Shown: positions 26,473-35,590, counted from the first letter of the stretch. The stretch: 64,000 nucleotides of DNA from DAHVFK01 sp963755395 (GCA_963755395.1 CAVWJJ010000002.1:62001-126000), one strand, 5' to 3'. Notes: a model not told the origin generated them from the letters alone. Translations and numbers: made by a program.

Positions 26473-27645
26473 ATGGACCTTTCCAAAGCGAGTTTCTGGG
26501 GCTACAAGCGCGAGAACGGCCGCGTGGGCGTGCGCAACCACGTCATCATTCTGCCGGTGGACGATCTCTCCAACGCCGCCGCCGAGGCGGTGGCGAACAA
26601 CATCAAGGGCACGCATGGCGCTGCCGCACCCCTACGGGCGGCTGCAGTTCGGCGCCGACCTCGACCTGCATTTCCGCACGCTGATCGGCACCGGGGCCAA
26701 CCCGAACGTCGCCGCGGTGGTGGTGATCGGCATCGAGGAACAGTGGGCCAAGCAGCGTGGTCGAGGGCATCGCCGCGACCGGCAAGCCGGTGGCGTACTT
26801 CGGCATCGAGCAGCACGGCGACCACGACACGATCATGCGCGCCTCGAAGGCGGCCAAGGAGTTCGTGCAGTGGGCGAGCGAGCTGCCGGCGCGAGGAGCG
26901 CCCGCTCAAGGAGCTGTGGGTCTCGACCAAGTGCGGCGAGTCCGACACCACCTCCGGCTGCGGCTCGAACCCGACGGTGGGCAACGCCTTCGACAAGCTC
27001 TACCCGCAGGGCGTGACGCTGTGCTTCGGCGAGACCACCGAGCTCACCGGCGGCGAGCACCTGGTGGCGGCGCGCTGCAGCAACGACGCGGTGCGCAAGA
27101 AGTTCCAGTTCATGTTCGACCGCTACCAGGAAGTGATCGAGCGCCACAAGACCAGCGACCTGTCGGACTCGCAGCCGACCAAGGGCAACATCGAGGGCGG
27201 CCTGACCACGATCGAGGAAAAGGCGCTGGGCAACATCCAGAAGATCGGCAAGAAGTGCATGGTCGACGGCGTGCTCGACAAGGCCGAAGCGCCGACCGGG
27301 CCGGGACTGTGGTTCATGGACTCCTCGTCGGCGGCCGCGGAGATGGTGACGCTGTGCGCGGCCTCGGGCTTCGCGGTGCACTTCTTCCCCACCGGGCAGG
27401 GCAACGTGATCGGCAACCCGATCCTGCCGGTGATCAAGCTGTGCGCCAACCCGCGCACGGTGCGCACCATGGGCGAGCACATCGACGTCGACGTAACCGG
27501 GCTGCTGCGCAAGGAAATGACGCCCGATCAGGCCGGCGACAAGCTGCTCGAGTGCATGTTCCGCACTGCCAACGGCCGGCTGACCTCGGCCGAGGCGCTG
27601 GGCCACCGCGAGTTCGTGCTGACGCGGCTGTACGAATCGGCCTGA
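26473..27645 (+). CDS. UxaA/SuyB-type lyase large subunit, frame-broken
   Basis: A ~389-residue large subunit of the altronate dehydratase / sulfolactate sulfo-lyase family. Motifs are SFWGYKRENGRVGVRNHV, TGANPNVAAVVVIG, STKCGESDTTSGCGSNPTVG, ETTELTGGEH, GGLTTIEEKALGNIQKIG and FPTGQGNVIGNPI. Conserved Cys residues suit an Fe-dependent lyase. Three extra bases (about 26614, 26754, 26891) put the stretch between them out of frame, but the ORF stays open. Family members eliminate water or sulfite from 2-hydroxyacids. Which one applies here needs phylogeny. Confidence 0.82.
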   Translation: MDLSKASFWGYKRENGRVGVRNHVIILPVDDLSNAAAEAVANNIKGTHGAAAPLRAAAVRRRPRPAFPHADRHRGQPERRRGGGDRHRGTVGQAAWSRASPRPASRWRTSASSSTATTTRSCAPRRRPRSSCSGRASCRREERPLKELWVSTKCGESDTTSGCGSNPTVGNAFDKLYPQGVTLCFGETTELTGGEHLVAARCSNDAVRKKFQFMFDRYQEVIERHKTSDLSDSQPTKGNIEGGLTTIEEKALGNIQKIGKKCMVDGVLDKAEAPTGPGLWFMDSSSAAAEMVTLCAASGFAVHFFPTGQGNVIGNPILPVIKLCANPRTVRTMGEHIDVDVTGLLRKEMTPDQAGDKLLECMFRTANGRLTSAEALGHREFVLTRLYESA

Positions 27646-27652
27646 GGCGCCG

Positions 27653-29275
27653 GTGGTCGCCTTGCGGGGAGCCGACGTGCTGGCCCGCTCGCTGCAGCGG
27701 GCGGGCGCGCGGCGTGTGTTCTCGCTCTCGGGCAATCACGTCATGTCCGTGTATGACGCGCTGCTCGACGCCGGCCCCGAGCTGGTGCACGTGCGGCACG
27801 AGGCGGCTGCGGTCCACATGGCCGATGCCTGGGGCAGGCTCACCGGCGAGCCGGGCGTGGCGCTGCTCACCGGCGGCCCGGGGCATGCCAACGGCGTGAG
27901 CGCGTTGTATACGGCGCTCGCATCGGAGTCGCCGCTGGTGCTGCTCTCGGGCGAAGCGCCGCTCCGCGAGCGGCACAAGGGCGCGTTCCAGGAGATGCGT
28001 CAGGGAGAAATGGCCGCGCCGGTCGTCAAGGCGGCGTTCTGCGCGCAAAGCGCGCGCACGCTCGGCGAGGATCTGGCGCGCGCCTGGCGGCACGCGAAAT
28101 TCGGCCGGCCCGGGCCGGTATACCTCGGGCTGCCGAGCGACGTGCTCGAGGCCAGAACAGAGGACGACGGCCGTGCCGTTGCCGCGACTGAGGCATTCGG
28201 CGTCGGGGCGATTCCGCTGGGCGACGCGGCGGCGCAGGCGGTGCTGCTCGAGCTCGCGCGCGCCACGCGCCCGCTCGTGCTGGCGGGGCCGGCGATGGCG
28301 ACCGACCGTGGACGCGCCGCCCTGCGTGCGCTTGCCGAGGCCACCGGCGTGCCGGCATTGTGCATGGAGAGCCCGCGCGGCGTGAACGACCCCTCGCTCG
28401 GCGCCCTGGCCAGGATGCTGGCGCGGGCCGACCTCATCGTGCTGCTCGGCAAGCGGCTTGATTTCACCCTGCGCTATGGGCAGCCGCCGACGCTGCGCGC
28501 GGATTGCCGACTCGTGCTGCTCGATCCCGAGCCGGAAGCCTTGCGCCAGGCGGGTTATGCGCTGGGCGATCCGGCGCGCCTCGCGCTCGCCGCGCTGGCG
28601 AGCCCGTTCGCGGCCGCGGCGCAGCTGGTGCGCTTGGCGCAGCCGGCCCGCTCGGGCTGGAGCGACGAAGTCGACGCGGCGCTGCGCGAGCGTCCCTTCG
28701 CTGGCCGATCGCCCGGCGTCGGCGCCGTTCACCCGGCCGAGCTCGGCCGCGCGGTGCAGAGCGAGATCGAACGCGCTGGCCAAGCGGTGCTGGTTGCCGA
28801 CGGCGGTGAGTTCGGGCAGTGGGCGCAGGCCTGCGTCAGCGCCCCGACGCGAATCATCAACGGGCCGGCAGGCGCGATCGGGAGCGCACTGCCGTTCGCC
28901 ATAGCCGCCAAGCTCGCGCGCCCCGGCGCGAGCGTGTTCGCCATGCTGGGCGACGGCACCTTCGGTCTGCACATGGCCGAGTTCGACACCGCGGTGCGCG
29001 CCAAGCTGCCGTTCGTGGCGGTGGTCGGCAACGACAGCTGCTGGAATGCCGAGCACCAGATCCAGCTCAAGGCATACGGGCGCGAGCGCGCCCGCGGCTG
29101 CGAGCTGCTGCCGACGCGCTACGATCGCGTCGCGGCCGCGCTCGGCGGTTACGGCGAGCACGTCGAGCGCGTGGATGAGCTGCCCGCGGCTCTCTCCCGC
29201 GCGGCCGCGTCCCACCTGCCTGCCTGCGTAAACGTGACGATCGAGCGCCTGGCCGCGCCGATGCTGCCCGCATGA
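27653..29275 (+). CDS. thiamine-diphosphate enzyme (acetolactate synthase-like)
   Basis: A 540-residue ThDP enzyme with the POX/ALS three-domain plan. The catalytic Glu is in VRHEAAAVHMADAWGRLTG, the central domain has RATRPLVLAGPAM, and the cofactor motif is MLGDGTFGLHMAEFDTAV ... GNDSCWN (GDG-N type). GTG start lies 7 nt after the lyase stop, and the stop overlaps the iron-sulfur gene at ATGA. It may be a 2-oxoacid decarboxylase, ligase or lyase. It is not clearly Xsc or IlvB by eye, and no small regulatory subunit is present. Confidence 0.75.
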   Translation: MVALRGADVLARSLQRAGARRVFSLSGNHVMSVYDALLDAGPELVHVRHEAAAVHMADAWGRLTGEPGVALLTGGPGHANGVSALYTALASESPLVLLSGEAPLRERHKGAFQEMRQGEMAAPVVKAAFCAQSARTLGEDLARAWRHAKFGRPGPVYLGLPSDVLEARTEDDGRAVAATEAFGVGAIPLGDAAAQAVLLELARATRPLVLAGPAMATDRGRAALRALAEATGVPALCMESPRGVNDPSLGALARMLARADLIVLLGKRLDFTLRYGQPPTLRADCRLVLLDPEPEALRQAGYALGDPARLALAALASPFAAAAQLVRLAQPARSGWSDEVDAALRERPFAGRSPGVGAVHPAELGRAVQSEIERAGQAVLVADGGEFGQWAQACVSAPTRIINGPAGAIGSALPFAIAAKLARPGASVFAMLGDGTFGLHMAEFDTAVRAKLPFVAVVGNDSCWNAEHQIQLKAYGRERARGCELLPTRYDRVAAALGGYGEHVERVDELPAALSRAAASHLPACVNVTIERLAAPMLPA

Positions 29276-29988
29276 GCACGCTTAAGCTACGCGTCTGGCG
29301 CGGCGGACCGCGGGGCGGCGAGTTCCAGTCGTTCGAGGTGCCGCGCCAGGCGAGCCAGAGCGTGCTCGACGTGGTGACCTACATTCAGCGCTCGCTCGAT
29401 CCGACGCTCGCCTACCGCTTCGCCTGCCGGGTCGGCATGTGCGGCTCGTGCGCGATGACGGTGAACGGCGTCGCGCGCTGGACCTGCCGCACCCACGTCG
29501 ACCAGGTGTGCGCCGACGGCAGGCTCGAGCTCAGGCCGCTCGCCAACCTACCGGTGATCCGCGACCTGGTGGCCGACATGCGCGAGTTCTTCGACAAATG
29601 GGCGCGCGCACGCGGGCGCTTCGAGGGGCGGCGCACGCGACACGACGATTTCGAGCGCGTCGCGCCGGATTCGGAGGCGCGCAGGCAGGTCGACGCGGCG
29701 ATCGAATGCATCGGCTGCGGCGTGTGCTACAGCTCCTGCGACGTGGTGGCCTGGAATCCGGATTATCTGGGGCCGGCCGCGCTCAACCGCGCCTGGACCC
29801 TGCAGCGCGACGTGCGCGACGGCGCGCGGACCGAGCGCCTGCGGGCGGTCGCCGGCGACGCCGGCTGCCACGCCTGCCACACGCATCTGAGCTGCAGCGA
29901 GCGCTGCCCGAAGCACATTTCGCCCACCGCCGGGATCGCGGGCCTTAAGCGCGCCGCGGCCGCGGCGGCGCTGAAGGGGGAGCTATGA
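29272..29988 (+). CDS. succinate dehydrogenase/fumarate reductase-like iron-sulfur subunit
   Basis: A 238-residue SdhB/FrdB homologue. CRVGMCGSCAMTVNG plus a later Cys carry the [2Fe-2S] cluster; CIGCGVCYSSC and CHACHTHLSCSERCPKHI supply the [4Fe-4S]/[3Fe-4S] ligands. It moves electrons from the flavoprotein (32740) to the membrane subunits that follow. It is separated from its flavoprotein by the fumarase genes, unlike ordinary sdhCDAB, so it is probably a specialised paralogue. Confidence 0.85.
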   Translation: MSTLKLRVWRGGPRGGEFQSFEVPRQASQSVLDVVTYIQRSLDPTLAYRFACRVGMCGSCAMTVNGVARWTCRTHVDQVCADGRLELRPLANLPVIRDLVADMREFFDKWARARGRFEGRRTRHDDFERVAPDSEARRQVDAAIECIGCGVCYSSCDVVAWNPDYLGPAALNRAWTLQRDVRDGARTERLRAVAGDAGCHACHTHLSCSERCPKHISPTAGIAGLKRAAAAAALKGEL

Positions 29989-30323
29989 GCACGAGGCGCG
30001 AAGCTCTGCTCTGGGCTGCCCAGCGCGCGAGCGCCGCGCTGCTCGCGCTGTGCGTGGTCGTTCATCTCGCGACCATGATCTACGCGGTTCACGGTGGCCT
30101 CGGCGCGGCGCAGATCCTCGAGCGCACGCGCGGCAACCTGGCGTGGCTCGGGTTCTACTCGGTGTTCCTGCTCGCGGTCGTTGTGCACGTTCCGATCGGG
30201 CTGCGCGCAGTGCTCGCGGAATGGCTCGGTTGGCGCGGGGCTTCGCGCGACTGGCTGCTGGCCGCCTTCGCCGCGGCGCTCGCCTGGCTCGGCGCGCGCG
30301 CGATTCTCGGCGTGTTCCTGTGA
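29985..30323 (+). CDS. membrane cytochrome-b-like subunit of the dehydrogenase complex (1)
   Basis: A 112-residue protein with three predicted membrane helices and histidines in LCVVVHLATMI and LAVVVHVPIGLRAV, suited to heme or quinone sites as in SdhC/FrdC. ATGA overlap with the iron-sulfur gene and GTGA overlap with the next support a single complex. Confidence 0.7.
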   Translation: MSTRREALLWAAQRASAALLALCVVVHLATMIYAVHGGLGAAQILERTRGNLAWLGFYSVFLLAVVVHVPIGLRAVLAEWLGWRGASRDWLLAAFAAALAWLGARAILGVFL

Positions 30324-30664
30324 ACCCCGCCCTGCGCGCGCGCAACCACCCCGGCTACTGGGCCTTCCTGGTGCACCGGGTCTCCGGCATCCTGCTCGCG
30401 CTCTACCTGCCGGTGCATTTCTGGGTGCTGGGGCTCGCGCTGCACGACGGCGCGCGCCTGGATGCCTTCCTGCGCTGGACCGACCAGCCGCTGGTGCGCT
30501 TTGGCGAGTGGGGCCTGGTGCTGCTGCTGGCGGCGCACTTCAGCGGCGGGCTGCGGCTGCTGGCGCTCGAGTTCCTGCCCTGGCGCGAATGGCACAAGAC
30601 CCTGGCGGCGGTCGCGGCCGGGGTTTCGCTCGCGCTTGCGCTGGCGTTCGCGCTCGCGCTCTGA
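30320..30664 (+). CDS. membrane cytochrome-b-like subunit of the dehydrogenase complex (2)
   Basis: A 114-residue, three-helix protein resembling SdhC/SdhD, with FLVHRVSGILLALYLPVHFW (the HR-x-SG motif of SdhC) and LLLAAHFSGGLRLL. GTG start overlaps the preceding stop. With the previous gene it would anchor the complex and pass electrons to or from quinone. Confidence 0.72.
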   Translation: MNPALRARNHPGYWAFLVHRVSGILLALYLPVHFWVLGLALHDGARLDAFLRWTDQPLVRFGEWGLVLLLAAHFSGGLRLLALEFLPWREWHKTLAAVAAGVSLALALAFALAL

Positions 30665-30683
30665 CGATGGATAGAATACGGCG

Positions 30684-31559
30684 ATGAAGATCGAACCCGG
30701 ACAGATCGAGCAAGCGGCGAAAGAGCTTTACATCCGCGCGCTCAAACTCCTGCCACCCGACATCAAGCAGGGCTTCGCCGCGCTCGCGGGACACGAGTCG
30801 GACGCCACCGCCAAGAGCGTGCTCGGCACCATGATCACCAACATCAAGGTGGCCGAGGACACAGACAACCTGTTGTGCCAGGACACCGGCATTCCGATCT
30901 ACAACGTGTGGATCGGGCGCGGGGTCGAACTCGACGGAGCCGAGCTCAAGGACGCGATCCGCCGCGGCTGCGAGCGCGCCACGCGCGAGTACCCGCTGCG
31001 CTCCTCGGTGGTGCACCCGGTCACGCGCGCCAACGAGCACACCTCCTGCGGCCGCGGCGTTCCGGTGATCAACATCGATTTCACGCGCGAGCGCGACACG
31101 CTCGCGATCGAGATGGTGCCCAAGGGTTCGGGCTCGGAGAACAACTCCTTCCTGCGCATGGCGATCCCGGCCGAAGGCGTCGATGCGATAAAGACTTTCG
31201 TGATCGACTGCGTACTCGAGGCGGGAGGCAAGACCTGCCCGCCGACCATCGTCGGGGTCGGGGTCGGCGGCACCGCCGACCTGTGCCTGCATCTGGCCAA
31301 AGTCGCCGCGACGCGCCCGCTGGGCAGCAAGTGCGAAGATCCCGAGGGCGCGGCGCTCGAGGCGCAGCTGACGCAGGCGGTGAACAGGCTCGGCGTGGGG
31401 CCGCAGGGACTGGGCGGCGATTCGACCTCGTTCGCGGTGCAGGTGGAAACGGCGGCCACCCACATCACGATGAACCCGGTGGCGGTGAACATGCAGTGCC
31501 ACTCGGCGCGCCGCGCGCGCGCGACCTTCCGGCCCGCGGGGCTCGAATATGGCTTCTAG
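30684..31559 (+). CDS. class I fumarate hydratase-like alpha subunit
   Basis: A 291-residue alpha subunit of the two-chain class I fumarase / L(+)-tartrate dehydratase group (TtdA-like). Three cysteines, C65 (LLCQDTG), C185 (KTCPPT) and C272 (MQCHSARR), match the [4Fe-4S] ligand spacing of TtdA. Other motifs are NEHTSCGRGVPVINIDF and GVGVGGTADLCLHLAK. Hydrates a trans-alkene diacid or dehydrates a hydroxy-diacid. Its end overlaps the next gene by 11 nt. Confidence 0.85.
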   Translation: MKIEPGQIEQAAKELYIRALKLLPPDIKQGFAALAGHESDATAKSVLGTMITNIKVAEDTDNLLCQDTGIPIYNVWIGRGVELDGAELKDAIRRGCERATREYPLRSSVVHPVTRANEHTSCGRGVPVINIDFTRERDTLAIEMVPKGSGSENNSFLRMAIPAEGVDAIKTFVIDCVLEAGGKTCPPTIVGVGVGGTADLCLHLAKVAATRPLGSKCEDPEGAALEAQLTQAVNRLGVGPQGLGGDSTSFAVQVETAATHITMNPVAVNMQCHSARRARATFRPAGLEYGF

Positions 31560-32130
31560 ACAAAGCTTGCTGCTGGCCTTGGTGGCGCTGGCGGCGTCGC
31601 TGCCGGCGCTCGCGGCCGAGGTCGCCGGAGTGAAGTTTCCCGAACAGGTGCAGGCCGAAGGCAAGCAGCTGGTGCTGAACGGCGCCGGGCTGCGGCGCAA
31701 GTTCATCTTCAAGGTCTATGCAATGGCGCTGTACCTTCCGGCCAGGGCCGCCAGCGCGGCGGCGGCGATCGATACGCCCGGACCCAAGCGGATCTCGATC
31801 CGCATGCTGCGCGACGTGGACGCGAAAACATTCAGCGACGCGCTGCGCGAAGGCATCGATGCCAACCAGAGCGAGGCCGAGGTCAAGGCGATCGAGCCGC
31901 GGATCAAGCAGCTGGAAGCGGTGATGCAAAAAGTCGGAACCGCGAAGGACGGCATGCGCATCCGGCTCGACTGGGTGCCGGGCGCCGGGACGCAGGTTTC
32001 GATCGACGGCGCGCCCGCGGATGAGCCGATTCAGGGCGAGGACTTCTATCGCGCGTTGCTGCGGATCTGGCTCGGCCCGCACGCGGTGCAGAACGATCTC
32101 AAGCAGGCGCTGCTCGGCGCACAGGACTGA
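31549..32130 (+). CDS. chalcone isomerase-like secreted protein
   Basis: A 193-residue protein with a signal peptide (LLLALVALAASLPALAAEVAG) and a chalcone-isomerase-like domain (RKFIFKVYAMALYLPARAAS, RISIRMLRDVDAKTFSDALREG, GEDFYRALLRIWLG). Bacterial members of this fold are periplasmic and of unknown function; some bind heme or fatty acids. Its place between the two fumarase subunit genes, overlapping one and 1 nt from the other, is unexpected for an exported protein. Confidence 0.75.
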   Translation: MASRQSLLLALVALAASLPALAAEVAGVKFPEQVQAEGKQLVLNGAGLRRKFIFKVYAMALYLPARAASAAAAIDTPGPKRISIRMLRDVDAKTFSDALREGIDANQSEAEVKAIEPRIKQLEAVMQKVGTAKDGMRIRLDWVPGAGTQVSIDGAPADEPIQGEDFYRALLRIWLGPHAVQNDLKQALLGAQD

Positions 32131-32131
32131 C

Positions 32132-32740
32132 ATGGCCCATCACGAATTCGAAACGCCGGTCACCGAGGCGCAGGTGCGCGCCCTGAAGGTGAACGACAGC
32201 GTGACGCTCAACGGCACGCTTTACGGCATCCGCGATGCGACCCAGATCCACATGTTCGACCGCGGCCGCAAGACGCGCTTCGACCTGTCTGGGCACGCCG
32301 TGATCCACACCGCGCCCAACGTCAAGAAGGTGGTCAAAAGCGCGGCGCATCCGACCGGCTACGCGCCGGTGTGCATCGGCACCACCACCAGCGACCGGAT
32401 GGAGCGCTTCACCCGGCCCCTGATGCAGCACAACGGCGTGCGCATCATCATCGGCAAGGGCGGGCTGCGCGAGGGCTCGCTCGCAGCCTTCGGCGAGCTC
32501 GGCGGCGCGTATCTTGCGATCATCGGCGGCACTGCCGCGCTCGAGACCACCTGGATCGAGGCCATCGAGGACGTCGACCTGGACGACCTCAACCCGGAAT
32601 CGCTGTGGAAGTTCCGCATCAAGGGCTTCGGCCCGCTGCTGGTGGCGATGGACAGTCACGGCGAAAGCCTCTACACCCGGATCAGGCGCAGCGCGCAGGA
32701 GCGGCGCGCCGACGCGCTCGCCAGCCTGGGCGTCAAGTAG
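32132..32740 (+). CDS. class I fumarate hydratase-like beta subunit
   Basis: A 202-residue beta subunit of the class I fumarase / tartrate dehydratase family (TtdB-like). Motifs are LKVNDSVTLNGTLYGIRDA, CIGTTTSDRME, IIIGKGGLREG, YLAIIGGTAALETT and WKFRIKGFGPLLVAMDSHG. It forms the hydratase with the alpha subunit at 30684. Its stop overlaps the GTG start of the flavoprotein (TAGTG). Confidence 0.85.
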   Translation: MAHHEFETPVTEAQVRALKVNDSVTLNGTLYGIRDATQIHMFDRGRKTRFDLSGHAVIHTAPNVKKVVKSAAHPTGYAPVCIGTTTSDRMERFTRPLMQHNGVRIIIGKGGLREGSLAAFGELGGAYLAIIGGTAALETTWIEAIEDVDLDDLNPESLWKFRIKGFGPLLVAMDSHGESLYTRIRRSAQERRADALASLGVK

Positions 32741-34464
32741 TGCGCGAGTTTGCGACCGACATCCTGATCCTCGGCTCGGGCGGCGCCGGCCTGTTCGCCG
32801 CGCTGCACGCGCACCAAGCCGCCCCCGAGCTGTCTATCACGATCGCGGTCAAGGGGCTGCTCGGCAAGTGCGGCTGCACGCGAATGGTGCAGGGCGGCTA
32901 CAACGTGGCGCTCGCCGCGGGCGACTCGATCGAGCGCCATTTCATGGACACGATCGAGGGCGGCAAATGGCTGCCGAACCAGGACCTGGCGTGGAAGCTG
33001 GTGACGCTCGCCATCGAGCGGATCCACGAGCTGGAGAACGAGCTGGGGTGCTTCTTCGACCGCAATCCCGACGGCACGATCCATCAGAAGGCGTTCGCCG
33101 GCCAGACCTTCGACCGTACGGTGCACAAGGGCGACTTGACCGGGATCGAGATCATCAACCGGCTGGCCGAGCAGGTCTGGGCGCGCGACATCAAGCGGCT
33201 CGAGGAACACCGGGCGGTTGAATTCATCAAGGCAAGAAATGAAGAGGCAATCGCAGGGGTGCTGTTGATCGACATGCGCACGGGCGAGTACGTGCTGGTG
33301 CGGGCCAAGGCGGTGCTGCTCGCCACCGGGGGCGGGCCGACCATGTACCGCTACCACACGCCCTCCGGCGACAAGAGCTGCGACGGTTTGGCGATGGCGT
33401 TGCGCGCGGGCCTGCGACTGCGCGACATGGAGATGGTGCAGTTCCACCCCACCGGGCTGCTTGCGGGCCCCCACACGCGCATGACGGGAACCGTGCTCGA
33501 GGAGGGACTGCGCGGCGCCGGCGGCTACCTGCTCGACGCCAACCGCGAGCGCTTCATGCACAAGTACGACCCCAAGCTCGAGCGCGCCACGCGCGACATC
33601 GTGTCGCGCGCGATCTTCAGCGAGATGCGTGCCGGACGCGTGACGCCGAACGGCGGGGTCTACATCTCGATGGTGCACCTCGGTCCGGACAAGGTCGCCA
33701 GGGCATTCAAGGGCATGGTCGAGCGCTGCGCGGACAGCGGCTTCGATCTGGCCGGCGGCCTGGTCGAAGTGGTGCCGACGGCGCACTACATGATGGGCGG
33801 GGTCGAATTCGCGCCCGACTGCGCCACGGCGCTGCCCGGTCTGTTCGTCGCCGGCGAGGACGCGGGCGGGGTGCACGGCGCGAACCGCCTCGGCGGCAAC
33901 GGGGTCGCCAACTCGACCGTCTTCGGCGGCGTGGCGGGCGAGACGATGGCGGCCTGGGTGGCCGCCGAAGGCGCGCTGCGTGAGCCCGATCGGGCGCAGA
34001 TCGACGCCGCGCGGACGCGCTGCGAGCGCCCGTTCGCGAACAGGGCCGCCGCGCAGGGCGGAATCGAGCCGGTGCGCGAGGCACTGTCCAAGCTGATGTG
34101 GGACAAGGTCGGCATCATCCGCGACGCGGCGGGCCTGCGCGCCGCCCTTTCCGGTCTGGACGCAATCGAAGCGGAACTCGACGCCGCCGCGCTCGCCGAC
34201 CACAATCGCGCCTTCAACCTTTCCTGGCACGACTGGATGAACCTGAAGAGCCTGATCGAAGTGAGCCGGGTGATCACGCACGCGGCCAGCGCGCGCGAGG
34301 ATTCGCGCGGCGCGCACTTCCGCGACGATTTTCCCGCCGCCGGCCCGCTCGAGGCCTCCGCCTACACCAGCGCCAGTCTCGCAGCCGGCGCGGTCGAGAT
34401 CGCGATGCGCCCGGTCGCGTTCACGCGCGTGCGCCCGGGCGAGTCGCTGCTGGCGGCGGCTTAG
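32740..34464 (+). CDS. succinate dehydrogenase/fumarate reductase-like flavoprotein, altered FAD and substrate sites
   Basis: A 574-residue SdhA/FrdA-type flavoprotein. FAD fold ILILGSGGAGLFAALHA; active-site elements are H236 (QFHPTG), EEGLRGAGG, H349 (AHYMMGG) and R383 (GANRLGGNG), so the hydride/proton chemistry on a dicarboxylate-like substrate is kept. Two changes stand out. The SHT that carries covalent FAD in Sdh/Frd reads GCT (Cys ~46). The TE-x-CRGEGG substrate loop reads EE-G-LRGAGG. This suggests non-covalent FAD and a substrate other than succinate or fumarate. It acts with the iron-sulfur and membrane subunits upstream. Confidence 0.82.
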   Translation: MREFATDILILGSGGAGLFAALHAHQAAPELSITIAVKGLLGKCGCTRMVQGGYNVALAAGDSIERHFMDTIEGGKWLPNQDLAWKLVTLAIERIHELENELGCFFDRNPDGTIHQKAFAGQTFDRTVHKGDLTGIEIINRLAEQVWARDIKRLEEHRAVEFIKARNEEAIAGVLLIDMRTGEYVLVRAKAVLLATGGGPTMYRYHTPSGDKSCDGLAMALRAGLRLRDMEMVQFHPTGLLAGPHTRMTGTVLEEGLRGAGGYLLDANRERFMHKYDPKLERATRDIVSRAIFSEMRAGRVTPNGGVYISMVHLGPDKVARAFKGMVERCADSGFDLAGGLVEVVPTAHYMMGGVEFAPDCATALPGLFVAGEDAGGVHGANRLGGNGVANSTVFGGVAGETMAAWVAAEGALREPDRAQIDAARTRCERPFANRAAAQGGIEPVREALSKLMWDKVGIIRDAAGLRAALSGLDAIEAELDAAALADHNRAFNLSWHDWMNLKSLIEVSRVITHAASAREDSRGAHFRDDFPAAGPLEASAYTSASLAAGAVEIAMRPVAFTRVRPGESLLAAA

Positions 34465-34466
34465 CG

Positions 34467-35000
34467 ATGACCGAAGCGATCGACTGGCCGCTCGAGGTTC
34501 ACCGGATTCTTTCGGCCGCGAAGCTGCGCCAGGTCGGCTACGTTCCCGACGCGGGCCACAAGCGGCTGATCGAGCTGTGCCGCGCTGACGGCGCCATGCG
34601 CGCGGTGCCGCTCACCACCGAGGAGGAGGGCATCGGGCTCGCGGTGGGTGCCTGGCTCGGCGGCGAGCGCTGCGCGCTGCTGATGCAGTCGAGCGGGGTG
34701 GGCAACCTCATCAACGTCCTGGGAACGATCAAGGAATGCCGCTTCCCGCTGCCGATGCTGGTCACCATGCGCGGCGAGTACGGCGAGTTCAACCCCTGGC
34801 AGGTGCCGATGGGGCAGGCCACGCCCGCGGTGCTCGAGGCGATGGGCGTGGTGGTGCAGCCGGTGCGCGAGGCAGCCGGCATCCCGGCCGCGGTCGACGC
34901 CGCGCTGCGCCTGGCCTACAACAGCTATGTCGCCACCGCGGTGCTGATCTCGCAGAAGGTGATCGGCATCAAGAGCTTTCAGGAGCAGGCGGCGCGATGA
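34467..35000 (+). CDS. ComD-like 2-oxoacid decarboxylase alpha subunit (ThDP PYR domain)
   Basis: A 177-residue ThDP pyrimidine-binding subunit of the sulfopyruvate/phosphonopyruvate decarboxylase family. LTTEEEGIGLAVGAWLGG carries the activating Glu, followed by MQSSGVGNLINVLG and MRGEYGEFNPWQVPMG, a motif of ComD-type proteins. ATGA overlap with the beta subunit shows a two-chain enzyme. It would decarboxylate a 2-oxoacid with a second acidic group. Confidence 0.78.
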   Translation: MTEAIDWPLEVHRILSAAKLRQVGYVPDAGHKRLIELCRADGAMRAVPLTTEEEGIGLAVGAWLGGERCALLMQSSGVGNLINVLGTIKECRFPLPMLVTMRGEYGEFNPWQVPMGQATPAVLEAMGVVVQPVREAAGIPAAVDAALRLAYNSYVATAVLISQKVIGIKSFQEQAAR

Positions 35001-35587
35001 GCGCAAACCTGAAGCGGCGCGACGTGGTGGCGCAGCTGCTGGCCGAGCGCGGCGAGCTGCTGGTGGTCGCGGGCCTGGGTTCGACTGCCTGGGACTGCAC
35101 CGCGGCCGGCGACCATCCGCTGACCTTCCCGCTCTGGGGCGCAATGGGCCAGGCGGCGATGATGGGCCTGGGCCTCGCGCTCGCGCAGCCCTCGCGCCGG
35201 GTGCTGGTAGTGACCGGCGACGGCGAAATGCTGATGGGCATGGGCTCGCTCGCCACGATCGGCGTGCAGCGGCCGGCCAACCTGAGCGTGGTGGTGATCG
35301 ACAACGAGCGCTACGGCGAAACCGGCATGCAGGCCACGCACACCGCGTCCGGCGTCGACCTCGCCGCGGTGGCGCGCGCCTGCGGCTTTGCGCACGCAAG
35401 CACCCTGACGCGCGCAAGCGAGATCGCGCCGCTGCGCGCCGCGATCCATGCCCAGCCGGGGCCCAACTTCGCCGCCGTGAAGGTGGTGGCGGACAAGGTC
35501 CCGATCGTCCTGCCGCCGCGCGACGGCGGACTGCTCAAGGCGCGCTTTCGCCGCGCGCTGCTGGGCGAGTCGGCCGATACGCAGTAG
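34997..35587 (+). CDS. ComE-like 2-oxoacid decarboxylase beta subunit (ThDP PP domain)
   Basis: A 196-residue ThDP diphosphate-binding subunit. VVTGDGEMLMGMGSLATI and VVVIDNERYGETGMQ give the GDG-x-N cofactor motif. It resembles ComE/sulfopyruvate decarboxylase beta and phosphonopyruvate decarboxylase. Last gene of the operon; it ends 3 nt before the convergent dienelactone-hydrolase-like gene. Confidence 0.78.
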   Translation: MSANLKRRDVVAQLLAERGELLVVAGLGSTAWDCTAAGDHPLTFPLWGAMGQAAMMGLGLALAQPSRRVLVVTGDGEMLMGMGSLATIGVQRPANLSVVVIDNERYGETGMQATHTASGVDLAAVARACGFAHASTLTRASEIAPLRAAIHAQPGPNFAAVKVVADKVPIVLPPRDGGLLKARFRRALLGESADTQ

Positions 35588-35590
35588 CCG

